Counted from the first letter of the stretch, positions 16,016 to 25,918 are shown. The stretch is 64,000 nt of DNA from UTCHB3 sp964531325 (GCA_964531325.1 CAZHCW010000019.1:6558-70557), one strand, 5' to 3'. Program-made: numbers and translations. The notes: generated from the sequence alone by a model not told the origin.

Positions 16016-18364
16016 ATGTTCGATTCAAATAAACTTGAATTTAATAAGATATTAAATCATATCGGTAAATTCTGTTACACTTCAAAAGGGAAAGAGCATG
16101 TAAATTCTCTCTCTCCTCTTGAAACCAAAACAGAAATTCTACTTGAAGGTAAGTTTGTGACACAGGCCCGGGATTTGATCAATGAGGCCGGTTACCCTCC
16201 CATCGCAGGTTTAAATGACCCCTTAAGAGATTTACATCTTTCAAAAATTGAAGGTGCCGTTCTTACTGCAAGGTCTGTCTTTAATATCTTTGAATTGGCG
16301 TTCTGCTCGGCTCAACTTAAAACATATTTGGTAAATAACAGAAACCTGGCTCCGGAGTTGGCTGAGTTTGCGACTTTCCTTTTTGAAGATAAGCTTTTTG
16401 AACGCTACATTTCGACTATTTTTGACAGTTCCGGAGAAATTAAGGATACAGCAAGCAAGACTCTCCAAAGCCTTCGTAAGGAAATCAGGGAAAGATCGGA
16501 AGAATTACGACGATTTGTCAGTAAAATTGCCAAAGACCTCACCGATAAATATCTCTCGAGAGACAATTATTTAACCTTGCGGGATGGACGCCTTGTTGTG
16601 CCGGTAAAAGTTGAATATAAAAGACAACTAAAAGGAATTATCCATTCAGAATCATCTACGGGTCAGACTGTCTACATTGAACCTGAAGAAACTCTTCACT
16701 TAAATAATGAGATCGTATCCCTAAACTTTGCAGAAAAAAGAGAAATTGAAAGAATACTTAAAGAGGTTACCCATCGGATTAGAAATAATTATGATGATCT
16801 TCTCTTGAGCCTTGAGACTGTTACCCGACTTGACTCGATATTCGCCAGAGGTAATTATTCCATTGAGATTGTTGGTAACTTCCCCCGTTTTGAGGAGTCG
16901 GAGCCGATCAGTATTTATGGAGGCAGGCACCCTCTGCTACTGATTAAAAACGGTTTTAAAAATACTGTCCCTTTTAATTTGACAGTAAAGGCAGGAAATC
17001 TTTCAATTATCACAGGACCAAATGCCGGTGGGAAAACCGTACTTATTAAAAGTGTTGGTTTATTGGCTTTGATGGCACAGTCGGGGATTCACATTCCTGC
17101 CGGAGTTGACAGCAATCTTCATATTTTTGATAAAATTCTTGTTGATATTGGCGATTCTCAATCGATTGATGATGATTTAAGCACTTTCAGTTCGCATCTG
17201 TCGAACATCAAAAGAATAATTGATGAAGCGGATGAATCTTCACTTGTATTGCTTGATGAGATTGGAACAGGAACTGATCCTGATTCAGGTGCAGCCATTT
17301 CACGAGCGATTTTAATGGCTTTACATCAAAAGGGGAGTATGGTATTTTGCACAACCCACCTTTCTGCCTTAAAAGCTCTCGCAACCGAAGTACCTGGTTT
17401 TTTTAATGCATCGATGAGTTTTGATACTGATGAACTTAAACCCACTTATCTTTTCCGCCAGGGAATCCCTGGATCAAGTTATGCGTTTGAGATAATGGTG
17501 CGTCTCGGTTTTGATAAATCGTTTATAGAGAGTGCTGTCAACTATGTTGAAGATGTTAGTGCCGGTCTCGAAAAGATACTCTTGGAGGTTGAACAGAGGG
17601 AACAAGAGCTAAATAAAAAACTTAACCATTTCGAACGGGAAAACACACGACTTACCGGACTTTCCAATCTTTATGCAAAAAAGATCAAGGAACTTGACAA
17701 AGAGAAAAACAAGATTCTGAAGGATGCCAAAGAAAATGCCTCTAAATTTATAGAGGAGTCGAATAAAGAGATTCAAAAAGTAATAAAAGAGATCAAAGAG
17801 ACTCAAGCTTCTAAAGAATCATCAAAATCTGCCTCTGATAAAGTGAGTAACCTCAAAAAAGAACTTGGAAAACTTACCGTTAAAGCTGTTCAAGAGGAAG
17901 ACGAAGTCGATTCGATAATTGAGGTTGGGGATACCGTAAGAATTAGAGAATCGGAGACTTATGGCGAAGTCATCGAAATAACCCCTGACAATAAAAATTT
18001 AGTAATTTCGACGGGACCATTAAAAATATCTGTAAAGAGAGTTGATTGCGCAAAAGTTTCTCGAAAAGAACAAAGAAAAGAGCAAAGAAAGAGTGCAAAG
18101 TTCGAAATTTACTCCGATGTCAGTTATAAACTGGATATAAGGGGAGAAAGAGCAATCGAAATTGAAAATAAAGTTGAACGGTTCATTGATGATGCTTATA
18201 TTGCAAGCTTAAATCGTGTGGAAATAATTCACGGAAAAGGAACAGGTGCACTTAAGAAAGTGGTTCGTGAATTGCTCTCAAAACATCCTAAAGTAAAGAA
18301 TTTTTACTTCGCTCCGGTTGAGGCCGGTGGTGAAGGTGTTACAATCATCGAATTTTTGGAGTAG
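16016..18364 (+). CDS. mutS2: Endonuclease MutS2 with Smr domain
   Basis: MutS paralogue that lacks the mismatch-recognition domain. In other bacteria it suppresses recombination or rescues collided ribosomes. The 782-aa protein shows a MutS core with long helical clamp, Walker A ITGPNAGGKT (about 332-341), Walker B SLVLLDEIGTGTDPDSG, a long Lys/Glu coiled coil (about 520-630), a KOW-like segment (EVGDTVRIRESETYGEVIEI) and a C-terminal Smr nuclease domain with LDIRG and EIIHGKGTGALKK. The ATG directly follows the cvpA stop; accC starts 3 bp after its own stop. Confidence 0.95.
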   Translation: MFDSNKLEFNKILNHIGKFCYTSKGKEHVNSLSPLETKTEILLEGKFVTQARDLINEAGYPPIAGLNDPLRDLHLSKIEGAVLTARSVFNIFELAFCSAQLKTYLVNNRNLAPELAEFATFLFEDKLFERYISTIFDSSGEIKDTASKTLQSLRKEIRERSEELRRFVSKIAKDLTDKYLSRDNYLTLRDGRLVVPVKVEYKRQLKGIIHSESSTGQTVYIEPEETLHLNNEIVSLNFAEKREIERILKEVTHRIRNNYDDLLLSLETVTRLDSIFARGNYSIEIVGNFPRFEESEPISIYGGRHPLLLIKNGFKNTVPFNLTVKAGNLSIITGPNAGGKTVLIKSVGLLALMAQSGIHIPAGVDSNLHIFDKILVDIGDSQSIDDDLSTFSSHLSNIKRIIDEADESSLVLLDEIGTGTDPDSGAAISRAILMALHQKGSMVFCTTHLSALKALATEVPGFFNASMSFDTDELKPTYLFRQGIPGSSYAFEIMVRLGFDKSFIESAVNYVEDVSAGLEKILLEVEQREQELNKKLNHFERENTRLTGLSNLYAKKIKELDKEKNKILKDAKENASKFIEESNKEIQKVIKEIKETQASKESSKSASDKVSNLKKELGKLTVKAVQEEDEVDSIIEVGDTVRIRESETYGEVIEITPDNKNLVISTGPLKISVKRVDCAKVSRKEQRKEQRKSAKFEIYSDVSYKLDIRGERAIEIENKVERFIDDAYIASLNRVEIIHGKGTGALKKVVRELLSKHPKVKNFYFAPVEAGGEGVTIIEFLE

Positions 18365-18367
18365 TCG

Positions 18368-19867
18368 TTGTATTTTAATAAAATTCTGATCGCCAACCGT
18401 GGTGAAATTGCCGTACGGATAATTCGTGCTGCCAGGGAATTGGGTATCGGATCTGTTGCCGTTTATTCCGATCCTGATAAAAGTGCTCTTCATGTAAAAT
18501 ATGCTGATGAGTCTTATCCACTTAATGGAATTTCCGCTGCAGAAACTTATATGAATATCCCCAAACTGCTTGAAATAGCCAAAATTTCAGGCGCTGATGC
18601 AGTACATCCCGGATATGGATTTTTATCTGAGAGAGCACATTTTATTACTGCTGTTGAAGATGCGGGTCTGGTTTTTATTGGACCTTCTGCAAATTCGGTT
18701 GAGATGATGGGGAGTAAAACCGGTGCACGACAGATTATGAAAAGAAATGGGGTTCATTTTGTTCCGGGAACCACAGAACCTGTTGAAGCAGTAGAGGAAG
18801 CAACCGCATTTGCTTCAAACATTGGCTATCCTGTTCTTATCAAAGCTTCTGCCGGTGGGGGAGGCAAGGGAATGAAAAAAGTTTATAGTGCCGGGGAGAT
18901 GGAAGAGGCGTTTTTCTCTGCAAAAAGAGAAGCTCTTTCAGCTTTTGGAGACAGTGCCGTTTACATTGAGAAATTTATAGAGAATCCGAAGCACATTGAA
19001 GTACAAATTCTCGGTGATAAATTTGGAAACTATGTTCATGTGTTCGAAAGAGAATGTTCTGTTCAAAGAAGACATCAAAAAATAATTGAAGAATCTCCTT
19101 CACCCGTGATGGATCTCCAGACCAGAAAAAAAATTACTGAAACTGCATTAAACGCAGCAAAAGCCTGTAACTATTACAATGCAGGTACTATTGAATTGTT
19201 GATGGATGAAAAGAAAAATTTCTATTTTTTGGAGATGAACACCCGGCTTCAGGTGGAACACCCTGTTACTGAATTGATATCGGGGATCGATTTAGTTAAA
19301 GAGCAGATTAAAATCGCCGCCGGTGAAAAATTATCATTTTCACAAAAAGACATCAAACTTACGGGTCATGCTATTGAATGCAGAATTTATGCTGAAGACC
19401 CCGATAATAATTTTTTACCTTCCACGGGAAGAATTTCTTTCCACCGGTTACCTACAGGTCCGGGAGTAAGAGTAGATGAAGGAATTGAAGCGGGATCGGA
19501 TGTTACTATGCATTATGATCCGATGTTAAGCAAAGTTATAGTTCATGGAAGCGACAGAATTTCTGCCATCGAGAGGATGAAAATTGCTCTCGCATCCTAT
19601 TCAATAACCGGTGTTCAGACAAATTTATCCGTTTTATTATGGTTATTGAATAACAATTCTTTTTTAAGTGGAAAATATTCCATAAATTTGTTGGATAACG
19701 AGTTTTTTCCTTTGGTTCCGGGGAAATGGAAAGAATGTATCTGTGAAGAAATCGAGGATGCAGCAACTGCTTTTGTTGCAATACTCAGAGATCATTCACG
19801 CAACAGTTCAAACAACATCCGACTAAATGAGGTAATGATAGAAAATAATTGGTGCAACGAAGAGTGA
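18368..19867 (+). CDS. accC: Biotin carboxylase subunit of an acyl-CoA carboxylase
   Basis: ATP-grasp enzyme that carboxylates biotin on its carrier protein. The 499-aa protein starts at TTG 18368 (LYFNKILIANRGEIAVRIIRAARELG, the family N-terminus). Motifs are KASAGGGGKGMK (ATP-binding glycine loop), EIQ-type VEVQILGD, FERECSVQRRHQKIIEE, FLEMNTRLQVEHPVTE and GHAIECRIYAED. Its stop overlaps the start of the biotin carrier gene (TGATG). Without carboxyltransferase genes nearby it is unclear whether it serves acetyl-CoA, propionyl-CoA or pyruvate carboxylation. The adjoining carrier has a domain like the BT region of propionyl-CoA carboxylase alpha, which favours an acyl-CoA carboxylase split into two genes. 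Confidence 0.9.
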   Translation: MYFNKILIANRGEIAVRIIRAARELGIGSVAVYSDPDKSALHVKYADESYPLNGISAAETYMNIPKLLEIAKISGADAVHPGYGFLSERAHFITAVEDAGLVFIGPSANSVEMMGSKTGARQIMKRNGVHFVPGTTEPVEAVEEATAFASNIGYPVLIKASAGGGGKGMKKVYSAGEMEEAFFSAKREALSAFGDSAVYIEKFIENPKHIEVQILGDKFGNYVHVFERECSVQRRHQKIIEESPSPVMDLQTRKKITETALNAAKACNYYNAGTIELLMDEKKNFYFLEMNTRLQVEHPVTELISGIDLVKEQIKIAAGEKLSFSQKDIKLTGHAIECRIYAEDPDNNFLPSTGRISFHRLPTGPGVRVDEGIEAGSDVTMHYDPMLSKVIVHGSDRISAIERMKIALASYSITGVQTNLSVLLWLLNNNSFLSGKYSINLLDNEFFPLVPGKWKECICEEIEDAATAFVAILRDHSRNSSNNIRLNEVMIENNWCNEE

Positions 19868-20367
19868 TGCCTGACTATTTTGTCGATCTAAACAAAAAAG
19901 AAAAATCTGTTCGTTTTACCACACCCGGTGAGATAGAGATAGATGGCAGATCGTATCATTATCGCATAGAAGAGATTAATGAGAATTATTATTTGCTCCG
20001 GCTGAACAACAGAGTTTACAAAATAAACAAAGTTCTTGGAGATAAAAGCAATTCTCTGATTTTAATCGAAGGAAAATATTTTGAAACTGAAGTTAGAACC
20101 AATCTGGAACAAAAAGCCCGCCAGGTTCTCTCCAATGTAAAGCAGAAAAGCCACCACTCATTGATCAAATCACCTATGCCCGGGATGGTTCTTAAAATTA
20201 AGAAGAATGCCGGGGATGAGGTTGCTCAAGGCGAATCCATTATGATTCTCGAAGCGATGAAAATGGAAAACGATATCAAATCCCCATTCAGCGGAGTTAT
20301 CAAAGACATTTATGTTAATGAAGGCTCGGCAGTAGAAAAAGGAGCAAAATTATTTCTAATTGGTTAA
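19867..20367 (+). CDS. Biotin carboxyl carrier protein
   Basis: 166-aa carrier of covalently bound biotin, partner of the upstream biotin carboxylase. The start at ATG 19867 overlaps the upstream TGA. The C-terminal 70 residues are a biotinyl/lipoyl domain (SPMPGMVLKIKKNAGDEV, then EAMKMEN with biotin-accepting Lys132). The N-terminal 95 residues form a beta-rich region (IEIDGRSYHYRIEEINENYYLLRLNNRVYKI) like the bridging domain of propionyl/methylcrotonyl-CoA carboxylase alpha chains. It is expected to be biotinylated by BirA (4046-4822). Last gene of the run that begins at 7318. Confidence 0.9.
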   Translation: MPDYFVDLNKKEKSVRFTTPGEIEIDGRSYHYRIEEINENYYLLRLNNRVYKINKVLGDKSNSLILIEGKYFETEVRTNLEQKARQVLSNVKQKSHHSLIKSPMPGMVLKIKKNAGDEVAQGESIMILEAMKMENDIKSPFSGVIKDIYVNEGSAVEKGAKLFLIG

Positions 20368-20395
20368 TCAATAATTATTTTATCCGGGAGGCACT

Positions 20396-21640
20396 GTGAA
20401 AAAATATTTATTCTCTTTTCTGTTTTCTCTAATACTTGGAGGAAATTTAGTTGCTGGCGGCTTTCAGTTAAATGAACACGGAGCTAAAGCAATGGCAATG
20501 GGTGGTGCATTCGCCGGTCTGGCAAATGACTTATCAGCCTTTTATTTCAATCCGGCAGGATTAGCATTTATGAATGGTATTAATGTTTCGGCAGGTACTG
20601 CTCTTATAGCTCCAACCGGATCGTTTAGAGGCCCCTCACCCTCAATTCAGGAATCAAAGATGGTGAACAAGGTATTTACACCGAGTCATCTCTATTTTTC
20701 CTATCAGGTTAATGACAAACTGGTGCTTGGCTTTGGTGCCAACAATCCATTTGGACTCGGCACAACATGGGATCAAAACTGGGTTGGCAGATTTGCCGCT
20801 GTGGTTACAGAAGTACAGGTATTTAGTTTTAATGCAGTAGCTGCATATAAATTGCTCGATAACCTGAGCCTTTCTGCGGGTTTTCAATATAATTTTGCGA
20901 ATGTAGAGATCACAAAACAGCAAAATCTTGCTCCATTTAATGGAGAGGCTCATGTTGACCTTAAAGGGAAAGACATGGCAGCCTTTGGATTTATTGTTGG
21001 TGCTTTGTGGAAACCAACTCTGGATTTCTCAATCGGTGCAACCTACAGAAGTCAGGTTAAATACAACTTTGAAGGTGATGTAGTTACAACAGGACCCGCT
21101 CAATTAAGTGCTGCATTACCAAATGCACCGATTGCTGCAGATCTTACCACACCTGCACAGATTATTGCCGGTATCGCATACAAATTTATGCCAAACCTGG
21201 TTGTTACTGCAGATTTCCAGTATGTAATGTGGTCAAGCTATGATTATCTCACCGTTACTTACAAATCAGATGGTAAGGTACTTACCTCTTCAGAACGACT
21301 TTTTGAAGATACATGGATTGCAAGACTTGGTGTTGAGTATAAATACAATTCATCGCTCGCACTTCGTGCAGGTTTCCTGTATGACAGAAATCCAGTGAAG
21401 GACGAATATCTCGATCCAACACTTCCCGATGCCAACAGACTTGGTTTCTCGGGTGGTATCGGTTACGCTCTTACCAATAATTTGAGCCTCGATCTTGCTT
21501 ATCTATTCCTAAGGTTTCAGGAAAGAACCATTACTAATTCAAAAATTAGTACATCCGGTACTGTAGGTTTCTCACCAATGAATGGTACCTACAACTCCTA
21601 TGCAAACCTCTTTTCATTAACATTTAATTATAAATTTTAA
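20396..21640 (+). CDS. OmpP1/FadL-family outer membrane transporter
   Basis: Predicted 14-strand outer-membrane barrel for hydrophobic substrates such as fatty acids, 414 aa. It starts at GTG 20396 after GGGAGG. A signal peptide (about 1-20, LILGGNLVAG) is followed by the FadL N-terminal hatch signature GGFQLNEHGAKAMAMGGAFAGLANDLSAFYFNPAGLAF. Alternating beta-strands follow, including FGANNPFGLGTTW and AFGFIVGALWKPT, ending with aromatic NLFSLTFNYKF. The next gene encodes an SGNH-type lipoprotein, suggesting coupled hydrolysis and uptake of lipids. Confidence 0.9.
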   Translation: MKKYLFSFLFSLILGGNLVAGGFQLNEHGAKAMAMGGAFAGLANDLSAFYFNPAGLAFMNGINVSAGTALIAPTGSFRGPSPSIQESKMVNKVFTPSHLYFSYQVNDKLVLGFGANNPFGLGTTWDQNWVGRFAAVVTEVQVFSFNAVAAYKLLDNLSLSAGFQYNFANVEITKQQNLAPFNGEAHVDLKGKDMAAFGFIVGALWKPTLDFSIGATYRSQVKYNFEGDVVTTGPAQLSAALPNAPIAADLTTPAQIIAGIAYKFMPNLVVTADFQYVMWSSYDYLTVTYKSDGKVLTSSERLFEDTWIARLGVEYKYNSSLALRAGFLYDRNPVKDEYLDPTLPDANRLGFSGGIGYALTNNLSLDLAYLFLRFQERTITNSKISTSGTVGFSPMNGTYNSYANLFSLTFNYKF

Positions 21641-21657
21641 TTTAGAGGAGTTAGATA

Positions 21658-22968
21658 ATGAAAAAGATATTTAGTTTATTTCTTGTCCTCGTGTCAACTG
21701 TAGTAATTTTTACAGGATGTCAGGACAAATCAGACCTCGTTGCGCCTGCTGCACCAACAGCTACCGGAGCAAATTTCACCCGTTTTGTGGCAGTTGGAAA
21801 CAGTTTAACAGCAGGCTATCAGTCAGGTTCACTTTTTGAATCAGCCCAGATGTATGCTTATCCCAAACTGATTGCAAATCAGATGCAGACCACATTTGTT
21901 TTCCCGAATGTGGGTGATCCCGGAACAAGAGGCAGAATAGAAGTTGCAACAATTTCACCGTCTTTCTCGTCCTATACAAATCCTAACAGTGGACCTTTGC
22001 TTAATGCAACATATCCATTGCCATACAATAATCTTGGAATACCGGGTGCACTGCTCAACGATTTCATGACTGCGTATGACTCATTAAGTTGCACTGCAGC
22101 CATGTTAGGCGGGTCACCAAATCCCATGTTCAACCTTGTTCTCAGGAACCAGGGGGGAGCAAAAACAACCCAGTGGTTACAGCTAAAAGCTCAGCAACCA
22201 ACTTTTGTTACTTTCTGGCTTGGATCAAATGACATTCTGGGTCATGCAGCTTCCGGCGGAACAGTACCATATACACCTGTTGCAGCTTTCACAGCACTTT
22301 ACAACCAGGCAATGGACAGCCTTAAAAGCTTAAATTGTGGCGTTGCAGTTTCCAACATCCTTGATGTTGCAATCACCCCTCTTTTTACCACAGTTGGTGG
22401 TCAGTTGAGACTTCAGGGTGCCACACACTTCTTCACCAGCAAAGGTGGAGTTACATCATTGGTTACACTCGCCAACAACATGATTATCCTGCCGGCTTCC
22501 GCATTGGTTGCTCAGGGTTTTGGGCTTTCTGCTGCAAAACCTCTTCCTGACAATGTGGTTCTTGATTCAGCAGAAATCCTGAACATCAGAACAGTAACCG
22601 CTCAATATAATGGAGTGATAAAAGCTGCTGCTGAGGCGCGTGGTTTTGTACATGTAGATATGGCAGCTAAATTGATGCAGATCGCGGTTGCTTATGCAAC
22701 ATCAGGCGGATTATTTATTGACGGTGTTAAATTCAGTCCTGTCTTCATCACCGGTAATTTGTTTAGTCTCGATGGTGTACATCCAAGTAATCAGGGTCAT
22801 GGAATCATTGCAAATGAATTCATAACTGCAATCAGTGCAAAATATTCAGCGAATATTCCATTGATAAATGTGGCATCCATACCCGGAGGACTTATATTTA
22901 AGCAAACTCCGAGTGGTTCGATAAAGCCTGACTATACACCCGAAATGTTTAACAACATTTTGTTTTAA
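21658..22968 (+). CDS. SGNH/GDSL-family lipoprotein hydrolase
   Basis: Predicted outer-membrane-anchored esterase or lipase, 436 aa. The signal peptide ends in the lipobox FTGC (Cys about 21). Catalytic blocks are FVAVGNSLTAGYQSG (block I, Ser49), FVTFWLGSNDILG (block III, GxND) and LDGVHPSNQGHGIIANEF (block V, Asp372 and His375). Asn in NVVLD-type segments and several hydrophobic loops suggest a lipid-like substrate. GAGGAG precedes the ATG. It lies 17 bp after the FadL-like gene, which could import the released acyl chains; this link is inference. Confidence 0.85.
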   Translation: MKKIFSLFLVLVSTVVIFTGCQDKSDLVAPAAPTATGANFTRFVAVGNSLTAGYQSGSLFESAQMYAYPKLIANQMQTTFVFPNVGDPGTRGRIEVATISPSFSSYTNPNSGPLLNATYPLPYNNLGIPGALLNDFMTAYDSLSCTAAMLGGSPNPMFNLVLRNQGGAKTTQWLQLKAQQPTFVTFWLGSNDILGHAASGGTVPYTPVAAFTALYNQAMDSLKSLNCGVAVSNILDVAITPLFTTVGGQLRLQGATHFFTSKGGVTSLVTLANNMIILPASALVAQGFGLSAAKPLPDNVVLDSAEILNIRTVTAQYNGVIKAAAEARGFVHVDMAAKLMQIAVAYATSGGLFIDGVKFSPVFITGNLFSLDGVHPSNQGHGIIANEFITAISAKYSANIPLINVASIPGGLIFKQTPSGSIKPDYTPEMFNNILF

Positions 22969-22991
22969 CTTATTCTGAAAGGATTTTGGCA

Positions 22992-23429
22992 TTGAAACTT
23001 GATATGATTAATAAACAGTCAATTCTCTCATTTGTTACTCTTGTTGTGCTCTCAGTTTTACTTGGAGCATGTTCTTCTGTAACCGAAGATGAAAAAGTTG
23101 AAGAAAAAATTGAAGTTAATCAAGGTTTGGATACAATTAAATCGGTTGAAAGCATACCGGTTGTTGATTCAAAAGTGGAAGTGCCAAAATCCTATCTTTA
23201 TATTATCCAGATAGGTGCTTACAGTACCTTTGAGAAAGCAAAAAAATTTAGAGGCTCAATTAAAAACAAAATAAATGAAGAAATTTTTGTAAGTTTCGAC
23301 AAGAGAACTTCGCTTTATGTGGTCAGATTAAAACCACGCGATTCTCGGGCAGATGCCGAGGAGATCAGAACAAAACTGAGAGCTACCAAGGAATTTGCCG
23401 ATGCCTTTATCTTAACTATAGAGATATAA
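22992..23429 (+). CDS. SPOR-domain lipoprotein
   Basis: Small envelope lipoprotein, about 145 aa from a TTG at 22992 (AAAGGA 8 nt upstream); ATG 23004 is an alternative. The N-terminal signal ends in lipobox LLGACS. A short acidic linker is followed by a SPOR domain (YLYIIQIGAYSTFEKAKKF to LRATKEFADAFIL, about 75-145), which binds glycan strands lacking stem peptides, usually at division sites. It sits between the SGNH lipoprotein and a T9SS cargo gene, so it may be part of an envelope operon. Confidence 0.8.
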   Translation: MKLDMINKQSILSFVTLVVLSVLLGACSSVTEDEKVEEKIEVNQGLDTIKSVESIPVVDSKVEVPKSYLYIIQIGAYSTFEKAKKFRGSIKNKINEEIFVSFDKRTSLYVVRLKPRDSRADAEEIRTKLRATKEFADAFILTIEI

Positions 23430-23457
23430 TTCAGTCAAATAAAACCGGGAGGTTCCT

Positions 23458-25737
23458 ATGCGAAAATTACTACTTGTAATTTCGTTGTTTCTGTTTGTTT
23501 CCGGGCAGCTAAATGCCCAGCTCTCCACAAACTGGTCGTTCACCAGTGGCGGAGCAAATCTACCAACCTGGTTTGGTACAGCTAATACCGAAAGAGGTAT
23601 GACCTTCTCCAAAACAAATAATCAAGTGTTAGTTGTTGTCAGAAATGTAGCAGTTACCTTAAAAGCACTTGATGCCACAACAGGTCTCGAAGCTGTCAAT
23701 TATGATCAAACCGGAGTTTCCGGTGGCACTTTTGCATTGAATGACGCTGAAGCCTCAAACGATGACGCTAAAGTATATGCCGGTAATTTAACTACATCAA
23801 ACACCGGTCCATTCAAAATTTACAAATGGGATAATGCTACAACAGCTCCAACTGTTGCATTCTCGTATCTTGCTCCCGTAGCAGGAACCAGAATGGGCGA
23901 CAACCTCTGTTTAGTTGGAAACAATGCTGACAACTCAGCAAAATTCCTTGTAATTGATGCCACAAGAAATATGGTATTTATTCTTAAAACGGTTGATAAT
24001 GGAAATACATTCCAGTTGCAAGATTCAGTTCAATTACCTGTTGGTACATTTGGCGGTCATCCATCAGTTTACCCGATCATGAACGATCAGGGGAACATTG
24101 AAGGTCTGATAACCAATAGTTCAGGAAAAAATGTTCAGGCATTCACAATGACTGGCCAGTTAATGGGCGCCATTCCTGGTGGAGTGATAGCTACGGGATC
24201 AACAGCCATTAAAGGTTTTAATGTAAATGATATGTTTTATCTGGCTACCTACCAGTTTGGTGCCGGTAATGAGAATGTTAGAATCGTTCATGTAGGCGAC
24301 AATCCGATGATGGCAAGAACTTATTCTGTTACTGCTTCCATGGGTGCAAACGCCAATGCAAACGGTTCAGGCGATTTGGCCGTTAATGTTAAGCAGAACG
24401 GAACAGTTGATCTTTATATTCTCGGCACAAACAATGGAATTCAGTCAATAAATCTTAGCTTCCCGTTTTTTGTGAACGGTAGATTTAACGAACATTATAA
24501 CTTCATTGCATCAAAACAGAACCAAAACAGTGGTTTTGGTCCAAACATGGAATTGAAAAAAGTTGGTTATTCATTCGACACAAACCATGTTTATGTTGCG
24601 GTTCAAGGAAAACTTGACAGAACCAATTCAAATGGTATTGTAGTTCTTCTAAATTTTGACAACATCCCGGGTCTTGCGGCAGGACAATCCCTTGGTGGAG
24701 TTCCGGGTGGAGGTCATCTATTTGGTGATGCCTCAAATCCAAATTGGAAAATGGGATTTGAAGTTGATATGGCTTTTGTAATTAATCCTGGTGGAAATGA
24801 CTCAGTGGCATATCTTGATGCTGCTAAATATTTCAACGGAGTAAAAACAGGTGGTTTTATCGGCTCAACATACAATTCCGGTAGTGCTGCACAGGGACCT
24901 TCGGCTCCTGGTATTTTTGCAACAAATGCAATTACATTTGCTCTCGATTCAGCTTATGATATTGGCAGGGGATTAGAGTTGAAAATTCCATTCTCCGAAC
25001 TTCCCGGAATCACAACTAATACTCAGATTCAGGTTGCTGCATTTATCGTTTCAAATACCGCTTATTTCTCGGATTTAACTCTACCGGGAAATCTTACAAG
25101 TGGAAACGCTGCTTTTAATCCTGATTTTGGAACTCTTCCTGGCGGTCCGTATTATACGGGATTCCACCAACTTCCTGTTGAGATGGTTTCATTTTCAGCA
25201 AATACAAACGGAAACAGTGTAAACCTTGAATGGATTACAGCATCGGAAACAAATAATAGAGGATTCTCTGTTGAAAAAAGTTTTGATGGTTCAAACTTTG
25301 TTGAAGTTGGTTTTGTTGCAGGCAAAGGTTCGTCATCTGTGATGAACAGATATAATTTCACCGAAAATAATGCCGGTGCTTCAATTGTTTATTACAGATT
25401 AAGACAAATTGATTTTGATGGTACAGCTTCTTTCAGCGAAATCATAAAAGTTGAATTCACTGCTGTTCCTGCTGTCTTCGCCTTAAATCAGAATTATCCA
25501 AACCCATTTAATCCATCAACTTCTATTTCTTTCAGTGTAGCTGAAGAGGGAATGGCAAGTCTGATGATTTATTCAATAAATGGTGAACTTGTATCTTCAC
25601 TGTTTAACGAAGCTGCTAAACCAGGTCAGTTATACAAAGTACAGTTTAACGCAACCAATCTTCCTTCAGGCATCTATTTTTATAGATTAACCCAGGGAGC
25701 AAATGTTGTTACAAGAAAACTTACTTTATTGAAGTAA
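23458..25737 (+). CDS. Secreted T9SS cargo protein with DUF4623-like domain
   Basis: Predicted surface or secreted protein, 759 aa. The signal peptide (MRKLLLVISLFLFVSGQLNAQ) is followed by a DUF4623-like beta-propeller-type region (about 25-330; TLKALDATTGLEA, AGTRMGDNLCLVGNN). Next is a middle segment that looks carbohydrate-binding-like (RGLELKIPFSELPG, about 430-560), a fibronectin-like module (about 570-665; LPVEMVSFSANTNG) and a type IX sorting domain (QNYPNPFNPSTSISF to RKLTLLK). GGGAGG precedes the ATG. The last 190 residues closely match those of the next gene. Ligand unknown. Confidence 0.8.
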   Translation: MRKLLLVISLFLFVSGQLNAQLSTNWSFTSGGANLPTWFGTANTERGMTFSKTNNQVLVVVRNVAVTLKALDATTGLEAVNYDQTGVSGGTFALNDAEASNDDAKVYAGNLTTSNTGPFKIYKWDNATTAPTVAFSYLAPVAGTRMGDNLCLVGNNADNSAKFLVIDATRNMVFILKTVDNGNTFQLQDSVQLPVGTFGGHPSVYPIMNDQGNIEGLITNSSGKNVQAFTMTGQLMGAIPGGVIATGSTAIKGFNVNDMFYLATYQFGAGNENVRIVHVGDNPMMARTYSVTASMGANANANGSGDLAVNVKQNGTVDLYILGTNNGIQSINLSFPFFVNGRFNEHYNFIASKQNQNSGFGPNMELKKVGYSFDTNHVYVAVQGKLDRTNSNGIVVLLNFDNIPGLAAGQSLGGVPGGGHLFGDASNPNWKMGFEVDMAFVINPGGNDSVAYLDAAKYFNGVKTGGFIGSTYNSGSAAQGPSAPGIFATNAITFALDSAYDIGRGLELKIPFSELPGITTNTQIQVAAFIVSNTAYFSDLTLPGNLTSGNAAFNPDFGTLPGGPYYTGFHQLPVEMVSFSANTNGNSVNLEWITASETNNRGFSVEKSFDGSNFVEVGFVAGKGSSSVMNRYNFTENNAGASIVYYRLRQIDFDGTASFSEIIKVEFTAVPAVFALNQNYPNPFNPSTSISFSVAEEGMASLMIYSINGELVSSLFNEAAKPGQLYKVQFNATNLPSGIYFYRLTQGANVVTRKLTLLK

Positions 25738-25797
25738 ATCAGGCTTTCACTTCTTCGGTTTACTGAAGTAGAGAGGTTTGAAAATTGTTATTTCCCA

Positions 25798-25829
25798 AAA
25801 AGGCTGTCTTAAAAAGGCAGCCTTTTCTT
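25798..25829 (+). terminator. Intrinsic terminator after first T9SS cargo gene
   Basis: AAAAGGCTG ... CAGCCTTTT stem (25798-25826) with trailing T-rich bases. A weaker ACTTC/GAAGT hairpin lies just upstream (25749-25768). Confidence 0.75.
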
Positions 25830-25873
25830 GTTGAAATTAACATACACTTAATACTCATTAACTCAAGAATGAT

Positions 25874-25881
25874 TATCTTTG
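25874..25881 (+). promoter_or_regulatory. Bacteroidota -7-like element before second T9SS cargo gene
   Basis: TATCTTTG fits TAnnTTTG and lies 38 bp ahead of the ATG at 25919, after a terminator. No matching -33 TTTG was found. Confidence 0.4.
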
Positions 25882-25918
25882 GTTATATGTTTTTTTTTAT
25901 TACAAACTTGAGGAAACG

